Assembly: GCA_032358255.1 (NCBI GenBank)
Contig: JAULBX010008773.1
Coordinates: forward strand, 49,847-113,846
Length of the DNA stretch: 64,000 bases
Source: Heterotrichella gracilis
Lineage: Eukaryota; Sar; Xanthophyceae; Tribonematales; Xanthonemataceae
Direction of reading: 5' to 3'
The notes below the pieces were generated by a model, which was not told the origin of the DNA, did no database searches, and saw nothing but the letters and a program-made list of their open reading frames with translations. Shown here in pieces: positions 1 to 12,189 of this stretch. Positions within the stretch are counted from its first letter, which is position 1; each line of letters begins with the position of its first letter. Made by a program: the position numbers and the translations under genes.

Positions 1-247
1 TGGTGGGTGCGCCGGGATTGCTAGGGTTTCGGGTAGGGTTTTGGGGCATCCAGGAATGGGGGTGTCTGCTGATCCTCCTCCTTTTGTCACTGTCGTTCTG
101 TTGGTATGTATCACTGCACCTGTACAGATTGCACTGTCTCAGCTGACACACATATCCGGATATTGGTGATCCTTGGCCTTGAAGCGGGGGCGGTGACTTT
201 TCAGCCCTTGGATACTTACTTCTGCGAGACCATTTCTGGCAGTTGGT

Positions 248-292
248 GCTGCAAGGAACGATGTATTTTGTGATCAGCTGCGCAAGGAGGGT
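248..292 (+). repeat. Echo of rhodanese exon 459-549
   Basis: A diverged copy of the exon segment reading GATCAGCTGCGCAAGGAGG lies about 220 bp upstream of the intact exon. It preserves the DQLRKEGF part but degenerates after it. Confidence 0.7.
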
Positions 293-458
293 TTCACTGT
301 CTGTCTATCGTCCGCGTGGGACCTGTTCAGGTTGCCCTTTCTCATAGTGCTGTGCAGCACCATATATGGCAGCTTATAGTCACATGCATGCGCACAAATT
401 CCAGCCATTCAGCCACATCGGCAATTTTAACACCTCTCCCCTGCATGTTTCCTTGCAG

Positions 459-3232
459 CACTGTTGGGCGCCGCAGCGGTGTGTTTGCTGACCAGCTGCG
501 CAAGGAGGGGTTCAAGGTGTATAACCTCAAGGGGAGCATAGTAGCATGGGTAGGGAGGAACGCACGCAACATGGGTATCAATCATCTACTGATGGTATAT
601 GTGCTAAAGCTGCATGCCCATCATCCGGCTTGAAGTGTGTGTGTAATGATCATGCTTATGATCAGGAATGGTTATAATAATAATATATGATTATAATTAC
701 GATCATGGCCATCGATCAATTGTGTAGGGTACATGTGCTGGACCTGCATGGCCATCCTCCGGCTTGAAGTGCTTTGATCATGATTATGGTTACATTTATG
801 ATTATGGTAATGATCATGATTTATGGCGATCGTCAGGCATGAAGCATCTTTATAGGTCGCGGTACTGTTTCCAAATCTGGAGCCATAATCTGCAGCTTGT
901 AGATCGCCACTGCTGCTGCCCCGCAAGAAAAGCGAACTACTGACAGCAGTGGGGGTTTACTGGCTCCAAATTTGGCTGTGGCATTGGAAACAGACCTGTA
1001 ACTTATTTAAGAGATGTCGTAATCCTTGGTGGGGTCTGGTGAGCTGGTGTTGGAGGGGCTGGAAGAAGGGGAGGCATATGTTCCATGGTATTCATTCACC
1101 GCACAGCACTCACGTTTGTGCCTTTTGTTACAACATTGCCCAACCCCTTCTCCAACAAACCGGTTCTCGTCTGAAGTCAGAACTCCGCCCTGAACACGCA
1201 CACCGTGCGCCAACTTCTGGTTCCTCCCCTGTGCCGCAGACGCAGGAGGGTTTCCCCCTTGTGGTCGGGCCAGGCCCCTCTCCCCAGGAGACTAAGCGGG
1301 TGCATGTGTTTGGGTCCACATGGGCGCTGCAGGGGGATGGGTACGAGGCAGTCACCTTCTCAGTGCCGCTGGTCAGGTAGGGGACAGGTCATCATGCTCA
1401 TAATTGTAATCATAAATTTAATGTAATTATAAATATTGTCACGGGTATGAGGCAGTCACCTTCTCAGTGCCGCTGGTCAGGTGGGGGTCAGCTGATCACA
1501 ATCATAGTCATTATCATAATGCATAACCAAAGTCACAGTCATGCTTCACACACTGATTGAACGGCATAGGTACGAGCCAGTCACCTTCTCAGTGCTGCAT
1601 GGTGGCCCTGTAATTTATCAACCTTATTGCACCAAAAGGGGCTAGTACCCAAATCACGCTGCGCGGTGTCACCGGGTGAACGTTGGAGCCATTGTTTTCA
1701 CATGCGTGATACTAGCCCCTTTTGGTCCCGGTAAAATTGGGAATAAGTTGTCAACCTTATTGCACCAAAAGGGGCTAGTACCCAAATTACGCTGCGCAGC
1801 AACACCAGGTGAACGTTGAAGCCATTGTTTTCACATGCGTGATACTAGCCCCTTTTGGTCCCGGTAAAATTGGGGATCAGTTGTCAACCTTATTGTACCA
1901 AAAGGGGCTAGTACCCAAATGATGCTGCGCGGTGTCACCGGGTGAACATTGGAGCCATGGTTTTCACATGCGTGATACTGGCCCCTTTTGGTCCCAGTAA
2001 AATCGGGGATCAGTTGTCAACCTTATTGCACCAAAAGGGGCTAGTACCCAAATTACGCTGCGCGGTGTCACCGGGTGCATGTTGGAGCCATGGTTTTCAC
2101 TAGCTTCTTTTGGTCCCGGTGAAATTGGGGATTAGTTGTCAACCTTATTGCACCAAAAGGGGCTAGTACCCAAATTACGCTGCGCGGTGTCACGGGGTGC
2201 ATGGTGGAGCCATTGTTTTCACATGCGTGATACTAGTTCCTTTTGGTCCTAGTAAAATTGGGGATCAGTTGTCAACCTTATTGAACCAAAAGGGGCTAGT
2301 ACCCAATTTGGAATTACACTGCGCGGCGTCACCGGGTAAATGTTGGAGCCATGGTTTTGACATGCATGATACTAGCCCCTTTTGGTCCCGGTAACTTGGG
2401 GATTAGTTGTCAACCTTATTGTACCAAAAAGGGCTAGTACCCAAATTACGCTGCGCGGTGTCTCCATTGCATGTTGGAGCCATGGTTTTCACATGCGTGA
2501 TACTAGCCCCTTTTGGTCCCGGTAACTTGGGGATTAGTTGTCAACCTTATTGCACCAAAAGGGGTTAGCACCCAAATTACGCTGCGCGGTGTCACCGGGT
2601 GCATGTTGGAGCCATGGTTTTCACATGCGTGATACTAGCCCCTTTTGGTCCCGGTAAAATTGGGGATCAGTTGTCAACCTTATTGCACCAAAAGGGGCTA
2701 GTACCCAAATTACGCTGCGCGGTGTCACCGGGTGCATGTTGGAGCCATTGTTTTCACATGCGTGATGCTAGCCCTTTTTGGTCCCGGTAAAATTTGGAGT
2801 TAGTTGCCAACCTTATTGCACCAAAAGGGGCTGCTACCCAAAGTACGCTACGCAGCATCACCGGGGGAATGCCACCAGGCTTGTATTGCTTTCAACTGCT
2901 TTCAACTGCGAGACACTGACCCCTTCTTGCACAAAGCTGCACATACTTCCTTGCAATAGGGTTCATGTTGTCATGATGCGCATTGTTGATGCGGTATGGA
3001 CGTCAACGGCAGCGGGTTAGAGGCGTGGCTTGAATTTATAGGACCTGTTTTTTGCGTACAGATATGCTCTGCGGCTGTATCATGCCTGCCTCTCGATTGA
3101 GGCATGCTTCCACCCTTGCACTCCTGACTTGTGCACGCCGATTCATCCATGCACTGATGTGTGTTGGTGGTGTGGTGCAGGGCTGTGGGGGAGGCTGTGA
3201 AGGAAAAGCTGTTCCTGTGGAAGAGCAAGTAG
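459..3232 (+). CDS. Rhodanese-like (sulfurtransferase) domain protein, 5' part not resolved
   Basis: Three exons join in phase: 459-549, 1240-1376 and 3181-3232 (stop TAG 3230-3232). The first opens inside the active-site loop, reading TVGRRSG after a codon split by the upstream intron. In rhodaneses this loop is C-[ST]-V-G-x-R-S-G, so the catalytic Cys codon is inferred to be split as TG|C. It continues FADQLRKEGF, YNLKGSIVAW, then THEGL-like TQEGFPLV and KRVHVFGSTWAL, the usual C-terminal part of plant and algal rhodanese proteins. The last exon encodes AVGEAVKEKLFLWKSK, and codon AG|G joins exactly across the intron. That final intron is about 1.8 kb and is largely filled by a satellite array. 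Upstream exons could not be placed. Family members transfer sulfane sulfur, but no substrate can be inferred. Confidence 0.82.
1441..1600 (+). repeat. Two echoes of the 3' end of rhodanese exon 1240-1376
   Basis: The exon end, with its donor, recurs at 1441-1488 and in shorter form at 1569-1600. Both share the segment CAGTCACCTTCTCAGTGC. The first keeps a CAG|GTGGGG donor and the second has lost it. They lie between the real exon and the satellite array. Confidence 0.8.
1619..2870. repeat. Intronic ~133-bp tandem satellite, ten copies, with internal inverted repeat
   Basis: Units begin at about 1619, 1751, 1884, 2017, 2139, 2272, 2410, 2541, 2674 and 2807, with spacing of 122-138 bp. Each unit carries ACCAAAAGGGGCTAGTA near its start. 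The reverse complement TACTAGCCCCTTTTGGT lies about 85 bp later, so every monomer can form a long-loop hairpin. The array sits wholly inside the last intron of the rhodanese gene. Short open frames across it are by-products of the repeat. Confidence 0.93.
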
Positions 3233-4379
3233 CACTGCCCTATCGCCCGGTGTGGTGCTTTGCCTGAGAGCGGCTCCAAGGCAAATGTGGCACGTGTGTA
3301 AAGTAACATATGCAGCAGTGATTGAAATGCTCTGGTACATGGTATATTCATATGACCAGTACAGGTGTTCTGTTTGCTGATGCCACGGTGGAGGCTATGT
3401 ACAGTAGTTTATGCAAAAAGTATGAAGGTTCATGCGTTGGTGGGACTCCATGGGTACAACTGATGAGAATATTGCACTTCCCTTGGCAAATGCTGTCTTG
3501 TAGAATATGCCAGTTCAATCTTCAGGACCTGTGGGTGCCATTTTTCCCCAAGATTATTTTCAATGATTAATATCACTGTCGCATGAATGGTTGATGGCAG
3601 GTACCATTGTATCTCTTATACTATATAGCTCATCAGGAAAAGGCCATATCACCAATGATGTTCTGGCACTCTTGTGCACTTGGTACGTTTGCAACGCAAT
3701 TTGGCGTGTATTAAACGATTTGCAGCCTAGAACCTATGAAGTTGCCATTGGTGTGTTCAAATTCCAGCATTGGTCTGCATTGTAATGCATTGTGTGTGTA
3801 AACTTGCAAGGCAAAGACATGACAGATTGTGGCCGTTTGGGGTGCTAGAATGACTTCGCACTGTCAAACCTATCATGCCCAGACGTTTACAAGCTACTAG
3901 CACTGAGTGTATGTGCGGAAGCGGCTGCTGAAGTGGCAGGATTGCGTGCACGGCATATTGCACCTCCTAGAGGATGTACCCCTGTGGCACACATAGTTTT
4001 TCCATATATGCTTGCCATCCACCAGCTTAATATAGGGGCGGCGCCATGTTAAGAGTAGAAAATATGGGAACACCAACTCAGTCTGCGGTTGAAATGGCCT
4101 TGCAGGCCACCTTGGCAACAGTCGCAAGCACATAGTTGCAGTTACACTGAACAGAATGAGCTTAATTCTACTACGAGTTCAAAGTTCATGTTACCCCAGG
4201 ATGGGCTGCCATCGCTCTCAAGTCAACAACTATTCTGTTCAAGAGCTAAACAGCTGCCAAACCTGCCTGATAAAGTATACATTCTGTTACCCTTGAGAGG
4301 CAAAACTACAAGCAGCAGGCCCCTCGCCTATTGGAGCCAACGGTTGTGAATGGAAGGTTGGCAGTGAAGACGCAAAAAC
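3233..4379. other. Intergenic stretch, no supported gene
   Basis: Only short, low-quality open frames on both strands and no recognisable domain. It lies between the rhodanese stop and the palindrome at 4380. Confidence 0.5.
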
Positions 4380-4432
4380 GCGCAGCAACAGCAGCATAAC
4401 CCTGACTCAGGGCTATGCTGCTGTTGCTGCGC
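4380..4432. repeat. 53-bp near-perfect palindrome
   Basis: Two 26-base arms pair around C4406 with a single mismatch (A4399/C4413). The outer 18 bp arms are GCGCAGCAACAGCAGCAT and its exact complement. It sits about 160 bp beyond the stop of the minus-strand ORF ending at 4591. It could be a transposon end, a 3'-UTR hairpin or a small-RNA precursor; the sequence alone does not decide. Confidence 0.9.
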
Positions 4433-4590
4433 ATCTTGGTGTGATCACTGTCAGCATTACGTGCACATCCCCCATGGTCTGCAGGCCACTTCCCCGCCAG
4501 TCGCTATCACCTACCCATACACAAGCAGCTCAGCAGCCCCCACCAAAGTCCAAAGAGCTGCACCGCTCCACAATACCAAGGCACATCCCA

Positions 4591-5410
4591 TCATGGACGC
4601 TCCCTAAACTGCGCCGGGAGCACAGCCTTGATGGCCTCGTAGCCGAGGATGACTCTTGCTTCAAACGGGTACGCCTGCCTCGCAGCAGGCGTCAACAGGG
4701 TGCGTACTCTTGCCACCTTCCTGTCCAGCCGCTGGATGGTCCTGATGTGTGCCAGGGAATTTCCGTCTGTCACGATGCAGTCCAGCTCTGGCATCAGCTG
4801 CTCCACCCTGTAGTCCCGGGCCTGGGAAAAACGGGCGATGCTGGGATGGCCTTGGTTTTGCAGCTGCCTGAATCTTGAGCTGTTTGGGGCCCAGAACGTT
4901 TCTGTCCCACAGGCCACACTGAGGACTGCTGAGGCTGCCAAGTACAAAGGTTCCTCTGCCAAAATTGTGTTTAGCTCTGCTTGAATCGTGTTTGAGCTGG
5001 GTCACCTGTGAACCCAAGTCCCTGACCAAGTCCAGAAGAGGTGTTGGGCTCACGGGCGCCACCTCCAGCGCGTCTTCACCCACCATAACCTGGGTGAAGG
5101 CCTTGCCCAGAGACCTTGAGCTGCCCGCAACAGGCCATTCAGCAAAAACCACAGAGTGTACACTCAGGCTGCCTGGAGTGCTGGCATTATTGCTCTTGAG
5201 AGCTCCTGTCGTTGCTGCCTCCACTGTTGGTTGTGTTACTACAACCGGATAGGCTGCGTGCACTCCCCGCCCACAACCCCTGTGAACAGCTGCGCACCTC
5301 CGCCGTTGGGTGAATAACGTTTGCTCGCTGATAGAGTAAGTGCTCGTCCGCCACCCCACTCTTCCCAAAGCAGCCAGTGAAGTTGACCCACGTAGCCCGT
5401 TGATGCTCAA
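4591..5410 (-). pseudogene. Intronless ORF broken by one frameshift, unknown family
   Basis: Two overlapping minus-strand frames look like one protein. The upstream frame (from 5410) runs through a coiled-coil-like stretch DLVRDLGSQVTQLKHD. At about 4980 the natural continuation, IQAELNTILAEEPLYLAA, is in another frame and runs to a stop at 4591, including LDCIVTDGNSLAHIRTIQRL. A one-base shift would explain the break. There are no introns and no echoes, unlike the neighbours, which fits a retroposed or mobile-element-derived gene. It could also be live with a sequencing error or a very small intron. I do not recognise the family. Confidence 0.4.
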
Positions 5411-6936
5411 CCGTAACGCAAGGCCTCGGCGCCCTGGCCAATACCAAAATGAAAGGAGGTATATTACTTGCTACTTGACGGAAGCCGAGATATGGGCAAT
5501 TCAACAAAACCGGTTTATTTCCAGCCTACAGTCTAAGATCCAACGCGGAAGCATGGCATATGCATGCATGCATTGTTTACAAAACCCACCTGACCAATAA
5601 AACTGCAAGGGACACCAAACGGAGAGGCAAGACGGCCAGCAAAGTTTGTCCATATGCAAGGACAAGAAGGACCTTGTCTCAAAGGCATGGCAGGGGGTCT
5701 GTAATATATTAATAAGGATAAAAACGACACCACATGCATGCCACATCTGCATTGCAGGACAAAAGGAGACGACTGCTGCCTCGTTCCACTCTAAAGCCCG
5801 TTTCTCGCTCTTTCATTATTATTCCAGCTTGCGCACGGTAAGCAACGTGAAAGAACGCTCTTTCGGTGTTTTGTCCACCCAAGGCATATTTTTGACTTTA
5901 TGCAAGCACCGCAGCCGTTTGAAATCGACCTGCTACATACGCCTTCTTGAGTGGCATGGACTGTGCTATACTCAGTATGCAATATTGCCTTTGATGAACC
6001 GACTGGCGCCGTCGTGCACCTAGGTCTGCACCCTTGCAGAGGGTAGCGTTTGAGAAGCTGCATTTGCGATGGCCAGGAGCACGCTGGACAGGGCAAGGAA
6101 GCAGCTGAAGCTGCAAGTACCTCCTGGTTTCCGATGCTTGGGGACCAACTGCTTGTCATACGAGGTGGGGTGCAGCAGAAAGCCTGCGACATGTCAAAGC
6201 ATGGGCCACATTGGCATGTAGGCCACCCCCGCCCAATGTTGTCAACGTCTAGCTCTCCGTTCCGCATGGCTCTATAGCCTATAGTATAGGAGTGATGCAC
6301 TTGCCTGTTAGCGCAATTTGTTTGGCAGGCTAGTAGACTTAAAAGGTATAACACGTGTTCCTGGTTGCGTGGCCGGTGAAATGGCATGCAAAACATACGA
6401 AACAGTCTTCCCCTTCGAGCGCAGGCAGGCAGCAATAGCATGCTTCGGTTTCAAATTCCACATTTCAAACCGTGCAATAGCCCATTTCTCTTTGTGTGGA
6501 TGGTGTATTTCTCGGATCTGGCATCATTGGCATTGCTGGCTTCAGTGGTGGCTGCTGGCAGTCAAGCATGGCATGCTCAGGCCTTGGCCCTGTTTCCAAA
6601 TTCCAGTGGTGCCCATTTATCTGTATTGAAGATATTCACAACCATAAAGCTGCACACACCGCGATCCCTTGCTCAATTTAATGTCAACCCATTGGGCACT
6701 CTTTTCATGAGAACAGTGCGCATGTCCCACCCTATTTGGTTGAAACGGTTTATCTGCTTTTAAGTCAAGTGATACTCACTTGCTTCCATGCTGTCAAATC
6801 GACGGCCACCAGCACCAAGTGTAGGGCCACCAATGCCTACACACCACATTCGTTAGAAAACCCCCGCATCTTACTAGTTTTAATTTTGTTGAGCCACAAC
6901 GACGGAGAATCGACGTTGTTGATTCCATCCCTGCAG
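5411..6936. other. Region upstream of the SLC37 gene; first coding exon not located
   Basis: The SLC37 gene needs a short ATG-bearing exon somewhere here, but none can be supported. The in-frame extension upstream of 6937 has no ATG. Near 6823 a fragment GGGCCACCAATG resembles the start of the first recognised exon and may be a small echo. A long minus-strand open frame (5791-6441) has no domain-like features. Confidence 0.4.
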
Positions 6937-9900
6937 GGCCACCAATGGCTTGTGCTGTGGCTCACCTTCTGGTGCTATACAGCATACCATGCGTCCAGAA
7001 AGCCACTCAGCATCGTCAAAAGCGTCCTCCACGGGGCCGGCAATGCCACTTTGACTGGCGGGATGTGGACACCGCAGAATGCAGCACAGGGGCTATTTGA
7101 CAGAGACAGCCACCTGGCAGCAGCGATGGGTAAGGCAGTAACAATTGAGTTCAATGCATACATGCAGGACAGCTAGATTAGCAGTGTGTGGCAAATTAGC
7201 CTGGGCAGTTTTGCGAAGGGAGATACCAGGACAATGGTCTATTTACTGTGGGATCAGGGAGCATCATGTGGGTGTGTACTTGTAGCAGCAAAGCTTGGGC
7301 CTTGCAGTACATTGGGGCAATGGTACGAAGGATGAGATCCACGTAACCAGGAGTACCCCACATGCAAGCAGTCTCGAAATGTCCAGGTCAAGAGTAATAA
7401 CGATAAAGAGATACACCACATCCATCACATGGAACTTGGTTCCCATACACCGCCCATTCCCGCACCCACACCGGTCCATCCAACCAATCCCACCGCTCCT
7501 GATCTGCCCCTCCAGGTGTCAACACCACGCTGCACGCCACTGCCCCGGGCTGGTACCCCTTCAACACGCCACGTGGCCAGGGCCTGTTGGGAGACCTCGA
7601 CGTGGCCTTCCTGGGGGCCTATGCCCTTGGAATGTTCTGTGCGGGCCACCTGGGCGACCGCCTCAATCTGCGCCTGTTCCTGACCTTTGGGATGGTGATG
7701 AGCGGCGTGTTTGTGGCGCTGTTTGGCATGGGCTTCTTCTGGAACGTCCACGTGGTGTGGTACTTTGTGGCGGTGCAGGTCGCGGGAGGTGCGTGGGGGT
7801 GGGGGTGGGAAGGGAATGGCGGTGGGGGTGGGGGTGGCGGTGGCTGGGAAAGGTTGTGCATGCATCTGAGAGCGTGATGCATGGACATTGGTGGAAGTAC
7901 TTGTGTCTTCAGACATGCAACCACAACCGGAGGGTAATCCCCCAAATTGTAAACCACACATGCATGCCTCACCTGCATCGAGGCTCCGGGAACTCCACCC
8001 CAGGAATTGCCTATGGTTTGTGAGGACTGTGGCAGACAGTTCATGATTCATTAATATGATTCGTTATCTTCTGTCGCAGGTGTGTTCCAGGCCACCGGCT
8101 GGCCCAGCGTGGTATCGGTGATGGCGGAGTGGTACGGCAAGGGCAAGCGGGGGCTGGTCATGGGCCTCTGGAACTCCCATACCTCCGTGGGGAACATCCT
8201 GGGATCCCTGTTCGCGGCGCGCATGCTCTCCCTGGGATGGGGCTGGTCCTTTGTGGTCCCCGCAGCGGTCATGATCACCATGGGGCTGATCATGTTCCTG
8301 TTCCTGGTGGTGGAGCCAAAGCATGTGGGTATATTAGAAAGTATTGCATATGCTTAAATTCATTTGTCCGGGGATGCAATGCCTTGCCTGCTAATTTACT
8401 TGAAAGCTGGCACGCGTATCTGGCTCCAAAGCTGGAATGCACTTACTTCTGCAGATGTTTTGCCCCGGGAGTTGTCCTTCTGGGTTTTTAGCCCCTTGGA
8501 CCAGAAATGCGTTTAATATATGGTATATTGATCTGTGTTGTGTGCCGTCATTCCTGTCTTGCTGTGTGGACCTCGTAAACTGACTGGGAAGTTCACCCCT
8601 TCCCCTAGGTGGGGCTGAAGCCGCCAGACCAGCGAGCAAAGATGTCTGGGGCCAACTAGGGCGCCACCCTAAACCCTTAACACCCTAAACCCTAAACCCT
8701 AAACAGGAATTGACCACTTTCTGTAGGTGGGGCTGAAGCCGCCAGACCAGCGTGTGAAGGCGTCTGGGACCAACTCAGGTGCCACCAGCGGCTACTCCAC
8801 ACCCCAGACAGGGGTGTCGGGGGTCAGCCAGGCCTCCCTGGATGAAGCCATGCGGGTGAGGCACGGGGTCTTGAGGTTGCAGGACTACTCGGGGGGCTAG
8901 CATGCAGAACGATACTCACTGCAACATTGTGCAATGGTTTTGTTGCGTGACAATGCTCCCCCTCCCTTGCAGCTATTCTCAGCTAATATGCAGCAAGAAT
9001 TCTCAGACGTCACTGATGCATGCTCATGGCGCTGCTCTTGCTGCAAACATTGCACAAAACTCCGTTTTTTGCTGATGCGTGCCAATGCTCCTCCTCCCTT
9101 GCAGCTATACGTATTCAATGTGCAGGAAAAATGCTCGGATGCCACTGACGCATGCTCATGGCGCTGCTCTCGCTGCAACATCACACTGCACTTTTCTTTC
9201 TGCTGATGCGTGCCATTCTTCCCCCCCTCGCCTGCAGCTATACGTTGCCCGCCACACGCGGCACCCCCCCGGCCACCCGCACCACCACAAGTCAGCTCAT
9301 GATGCATTCCAATGGCGCCACTCTCACTGCAACAACACGCTGCATTTGTCTGTTTTTGACGCGTGACAATGCTCCCCTCCCCTGCAGCTATATGTAGCCC
9401 GCCACACGCGGCACCCCCCCGGCCACCCGCACCACCACAACATTGTGGGCCTCTCCAGCGCGCTGTTCCTGCAAGACCTGGTCAACCTGGAGCCAACCCG
9501 GGAGACGCTGGACCACGAGCCACACAGGGTACGCCACATGTCACAGCGTTGTGGACGTTGGTCAATTAGGCTAGGGTGTGTAGGGTTTAGGGAACGAAAT
9601 AGGTCTATGGTGTTGAGGGTTTGAGGGAGGAAATGGGGTTCATTACAGCCATGCCTTCATCCACAGCCACGATTCTGCAGGCCACTCGTGGATATTTGGG
9701 GTGGACCAACTATTTGTACTGGTGGCAATCACATATCTCAGAGCTTCTGGTGATTGCCGCCATGACACCAATTGGGGTGGCATATGGTATCTGTGCTTCA
9801 AAGGGGGTGATCATTTGCACCGCAAGGGCCATGCTGGTGTAGCTGGTATTTCATGATGGCAATTGCTGGCGCTCTTACAGATAGGTAGTGAGATAGATAG

Positions 9901-12189
9901 GTATCGTCATGAGGGCATCGCTCTTGTATCATGCGCCCATCTGCAATGCTATTGGGGTTGTGATCTTGCATGCCGCCGCTGTTATCTGACAGTTTCCGGT
10001 GCTGTGCAGGGCGTGTCCTTTGCCGCCGCGTGGGCCATCCCCGGGGTTGCAGTGTTCAGCTTCACGCTGTTCTTCTCCAAGCTGGTGGCATACACCTTCC
10101 TGTACTGGCTGCCATACTACATTCACACCGTCACCATCGGAGGCAGGACGCTCACGCCAGAGGTGGGTCATATGAAAACGCAACATGATTTTGAGCTGTT
10201 CTATATGCGTGGACTTGAACCCACAAGAAGCACAATTCTGTTGCACCATGATTACAGCTGCACACGTGTTCTGGCAGCCCTACTGCATACACACTGTCAC
10301 CAGGGGGGTAGGACACTCACACCAGAGGTGGGTGCAAATGTGTGCAACATTTTGGGTTGTCCTACATGGCAAGGCATGCTGTGACCTGTTTGTGTCATTT
10401 GCCACCCTCACCATGCCGTCCCTCAGCTGGAGGGTTTAGGGTTTTGCAGTCCAATTGCAACCAGCGTGTGCATGTAGCCTCTCGGCATGGCGCAGTGCTA
10501 CCGTATGTACTGCCAGGTGGCGGTAGCTAACATGCATGTATGCAACTTCTGTACAGGAATCCGGCAACCTGTCGTAATACCATGGTGCAGCCCAGCGCAA
10601 CGCACACAAGATGCACCCAATGCAAGCAATCAAGCTGGTGGCATGTGTAGTAACATGCATGTCTGTGTCCTTGCCGCAGGAATCCGGCAACCTGTCCATC
10701 CTCTTTGACCTGGGCGGCGTGCTGGGTGGCGCCCTGGCGGGGCGCCTCTCAGACATCAGCGGGGCCAACGCCATCGTGTCATGCAGCTTTGTGGCGGCCG
10801 CCATCCCCGCGCTGTTCCTGTACCGCACCTACGGACACGTGTCCATGGCGCTCAACGTCGGGCTCATGATGGTCAGCGGATTCTTTGTCAACGGGCCATA
10901 TGCGCTCATCACCACGGCGGTGTCGGCGGACCTGGGCACGCACTCGAGCCTGGCAGGTGGGTGCACATTAGCACTTGAAAGACGGAAAGTTGGATGTTTG
11001 GGTGAGGGTGTAGTGGGAAGAGGGGATATGTGCAAACCACTGCAGTGGTGTTGGCGAATCTTGGCAGGCAAGACAGCCTTGCACTTGGGTGGCGCTGGAT
11101 GGGGAGGGGAGTGCCCTTCTCCTGGGAGTGGTATTGGGGAGAACACTTTCCACATGCAGGCTACAAACACAGCCCTGAACACTCCCGCCACCACCTTGTG
11201 CCGCATAGGTATCGTATGCGCAATCCTTGTCTACCCGCACCAAGGGGTGTACAAGCCGTCAACTCCACACCCATGCCACTGTGCAGGGTTTTAGTCACAG
11301 CAGCCAGAGTAGCCGTCAGTTTTGCAAGTATATATGTAGTATCAAATAATCCTTATTCAATATAAGTAAATAAGGAATTAAATAAAAAAAAACAAAAGAA
11401 TAAGACAGTTGTCCTTATGTTTAAATGATCATTTACTTACTTGATCAAACAAATAAAATGACTTATCACCGCAGGGAACGAGAAGGCGCTGGCCACAGTG
11501 ACTGCCATCATCGATGGCATGGGCTCCCTGGGGGCTGCGCTGGGGCCGCTGCTCACGGGGTACATATCGGTGCTGCCGGGGGGCTTTGACAATGTTTTTG
11601 CAATGCTGTACATCTCGGCTCTGTCGGGGGCGATGCTGCTCAGTGGGCTGGTGGTCAAGGAGGTGCGCTGGGGGACCGATAGCACATGGCTGAAACCCTA
11701 AAGCCTGGACCCTAACCTTAACGCACCCTGCGCTCAATTGCTACAACTGCCGATGTTCCTTGGTATCCCATGTGCTGTCCTTGCCTTGGCTGGTCCGCCA
11801 ACGCACACAGTTGTGCCTGACTTGACATTAGTTGATCTGCCGTGAGACATGCACTGACATGGTATAATGTGGCATGACCCAACCTAATGGCTTGATGTTG
11901 CTGTGTGGGCCAAGGCAATACCATGGCCATGCGTGGTTCGCAATAGCAGTGCCATGCCCATGTGCGCTTCTTGTCTGCGCTGCTCTGGAGAATATACTAT
12001 TATTGATTAGTCCGTCGTATAGGTTCGATTAAATTCATCCACTTTCCCCCCTAATCCTTTGCTCACGTGCAGGCCCGGGAGCTTCTGGCCAAGCGGTCTG
12101 CCCCACCACAAGGGGAGGCAGACGCAACAAGCCCGCTGCTGGCCATTGGCACCGGCAGCGGAAGTAACATCCCCGTGCCGAGGGTATGA
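6937..12189 (+). CDS. SLC37-family sugar-phosphate/phosphate exchanger (MFS)
   Basis: Nine exons join in phase: 6937-7129, 7516-7788, 8080-8324, 8727-8855, 9388-9528, 10010-10162, 10680-10956, 11475-11662 and 12073-12189 (stop TGA). They encode about 571 residues, and a short N-terminal exon is missing from the model. The order of motifs is that of SLC37/glycerol-3-phosphate-permease proteins: YHASRKPLSIVK after TM1, GLFQ-type GVFQATGWPSVV, GLWNSHTSVGNILGSL, then PKHVGL before a Ser/His-rich central loop (PPGHPHHH). Next come YTFLYWLPYYI, FDLGGVLGG, NGPYALITTAVSADLGTH and TAIIDGMGSLGAALGPLL. Such proteins exchange glycerol- or glucose-phosphate for phosphate across endomembranes. The C-terminus has a SPLL motif of the acidic-cluster/dileucine kind. 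Substrate and compartment are not visible in the sequence. Confidence 0.92.
8609..8660 (+). repeat. Echo of SLC37 exon 8727-8855 with in-frame stop
   Basis: This copies the exon's acceptor and first ~30 bases (GTGGGGCTGAAGCCGCC) 118 bp upstream of the real exon. Read in the exon's phase it reaches TAG at 8657-8659. If spliced in, it would truncate the transporter. Confidence 0.88.
8668..8705. repeat. Interstitial telomere-like tract (CCCTAAA)n
   Basis: Several imperfect CCCTAAA units lie exactly between the echo at 8609 and the true exon at 8727. They are plant-type telomere units on the plus strand. Confidence 0.85.
8930..9387 (+). repeat. Tandem intron/exon echo units before SLC37 exon 9388-9528
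   Basis: An intron tail plus exon head (TGACAATGCTCCC... TTGCAGCTAT) recurs from about 8941, 9069 and 9205, before the real acceptor at 9387. The third copy preserves about 50 bases of exon (CCACACGCGGCACCCCCC) and then diverges. Each copy retains a usable AG acceptor. Confidence 0.85.
10270..10332 (+). repeat. Echo of the 3' end of SLC37 exon 10010-10162
   Basis: Repeats the segment encoding YYIHTVTIGGRTLTPE with its GAG|GTGGGT donor, about 160 bp downstream of the original, with substitutions and a small insertion. Confidence 0.85.
10546..10581 (+). repeat. Echo of the 5' end of SLC37 exon 10680-10956
   Basis: Copies the acceptor and start of the exon (CAGGAATCCGGCAACCTGTC) about 130 bp upstream of the real site, then diverges. 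Confidence 0.8.

Noticed and set aside
2197-3020. Small ORFs across the satellite array
   Set aside because: They are frames created by the repeat monomer and recur with each copy.
5791-6441. 216-codon minus-strand ORF
   Set aside because: Composition is Cys/Ser/Arg-rich without domain-like blocks, and it lies in low-similarity intergenic DNA; probably chance.
8668-8705. Chromosome end or telomere
   Set aside because: The CCCTAAA tracts are short, imperfect and scattered inside introns of intact genes in both orientations; none forms a terminal array.
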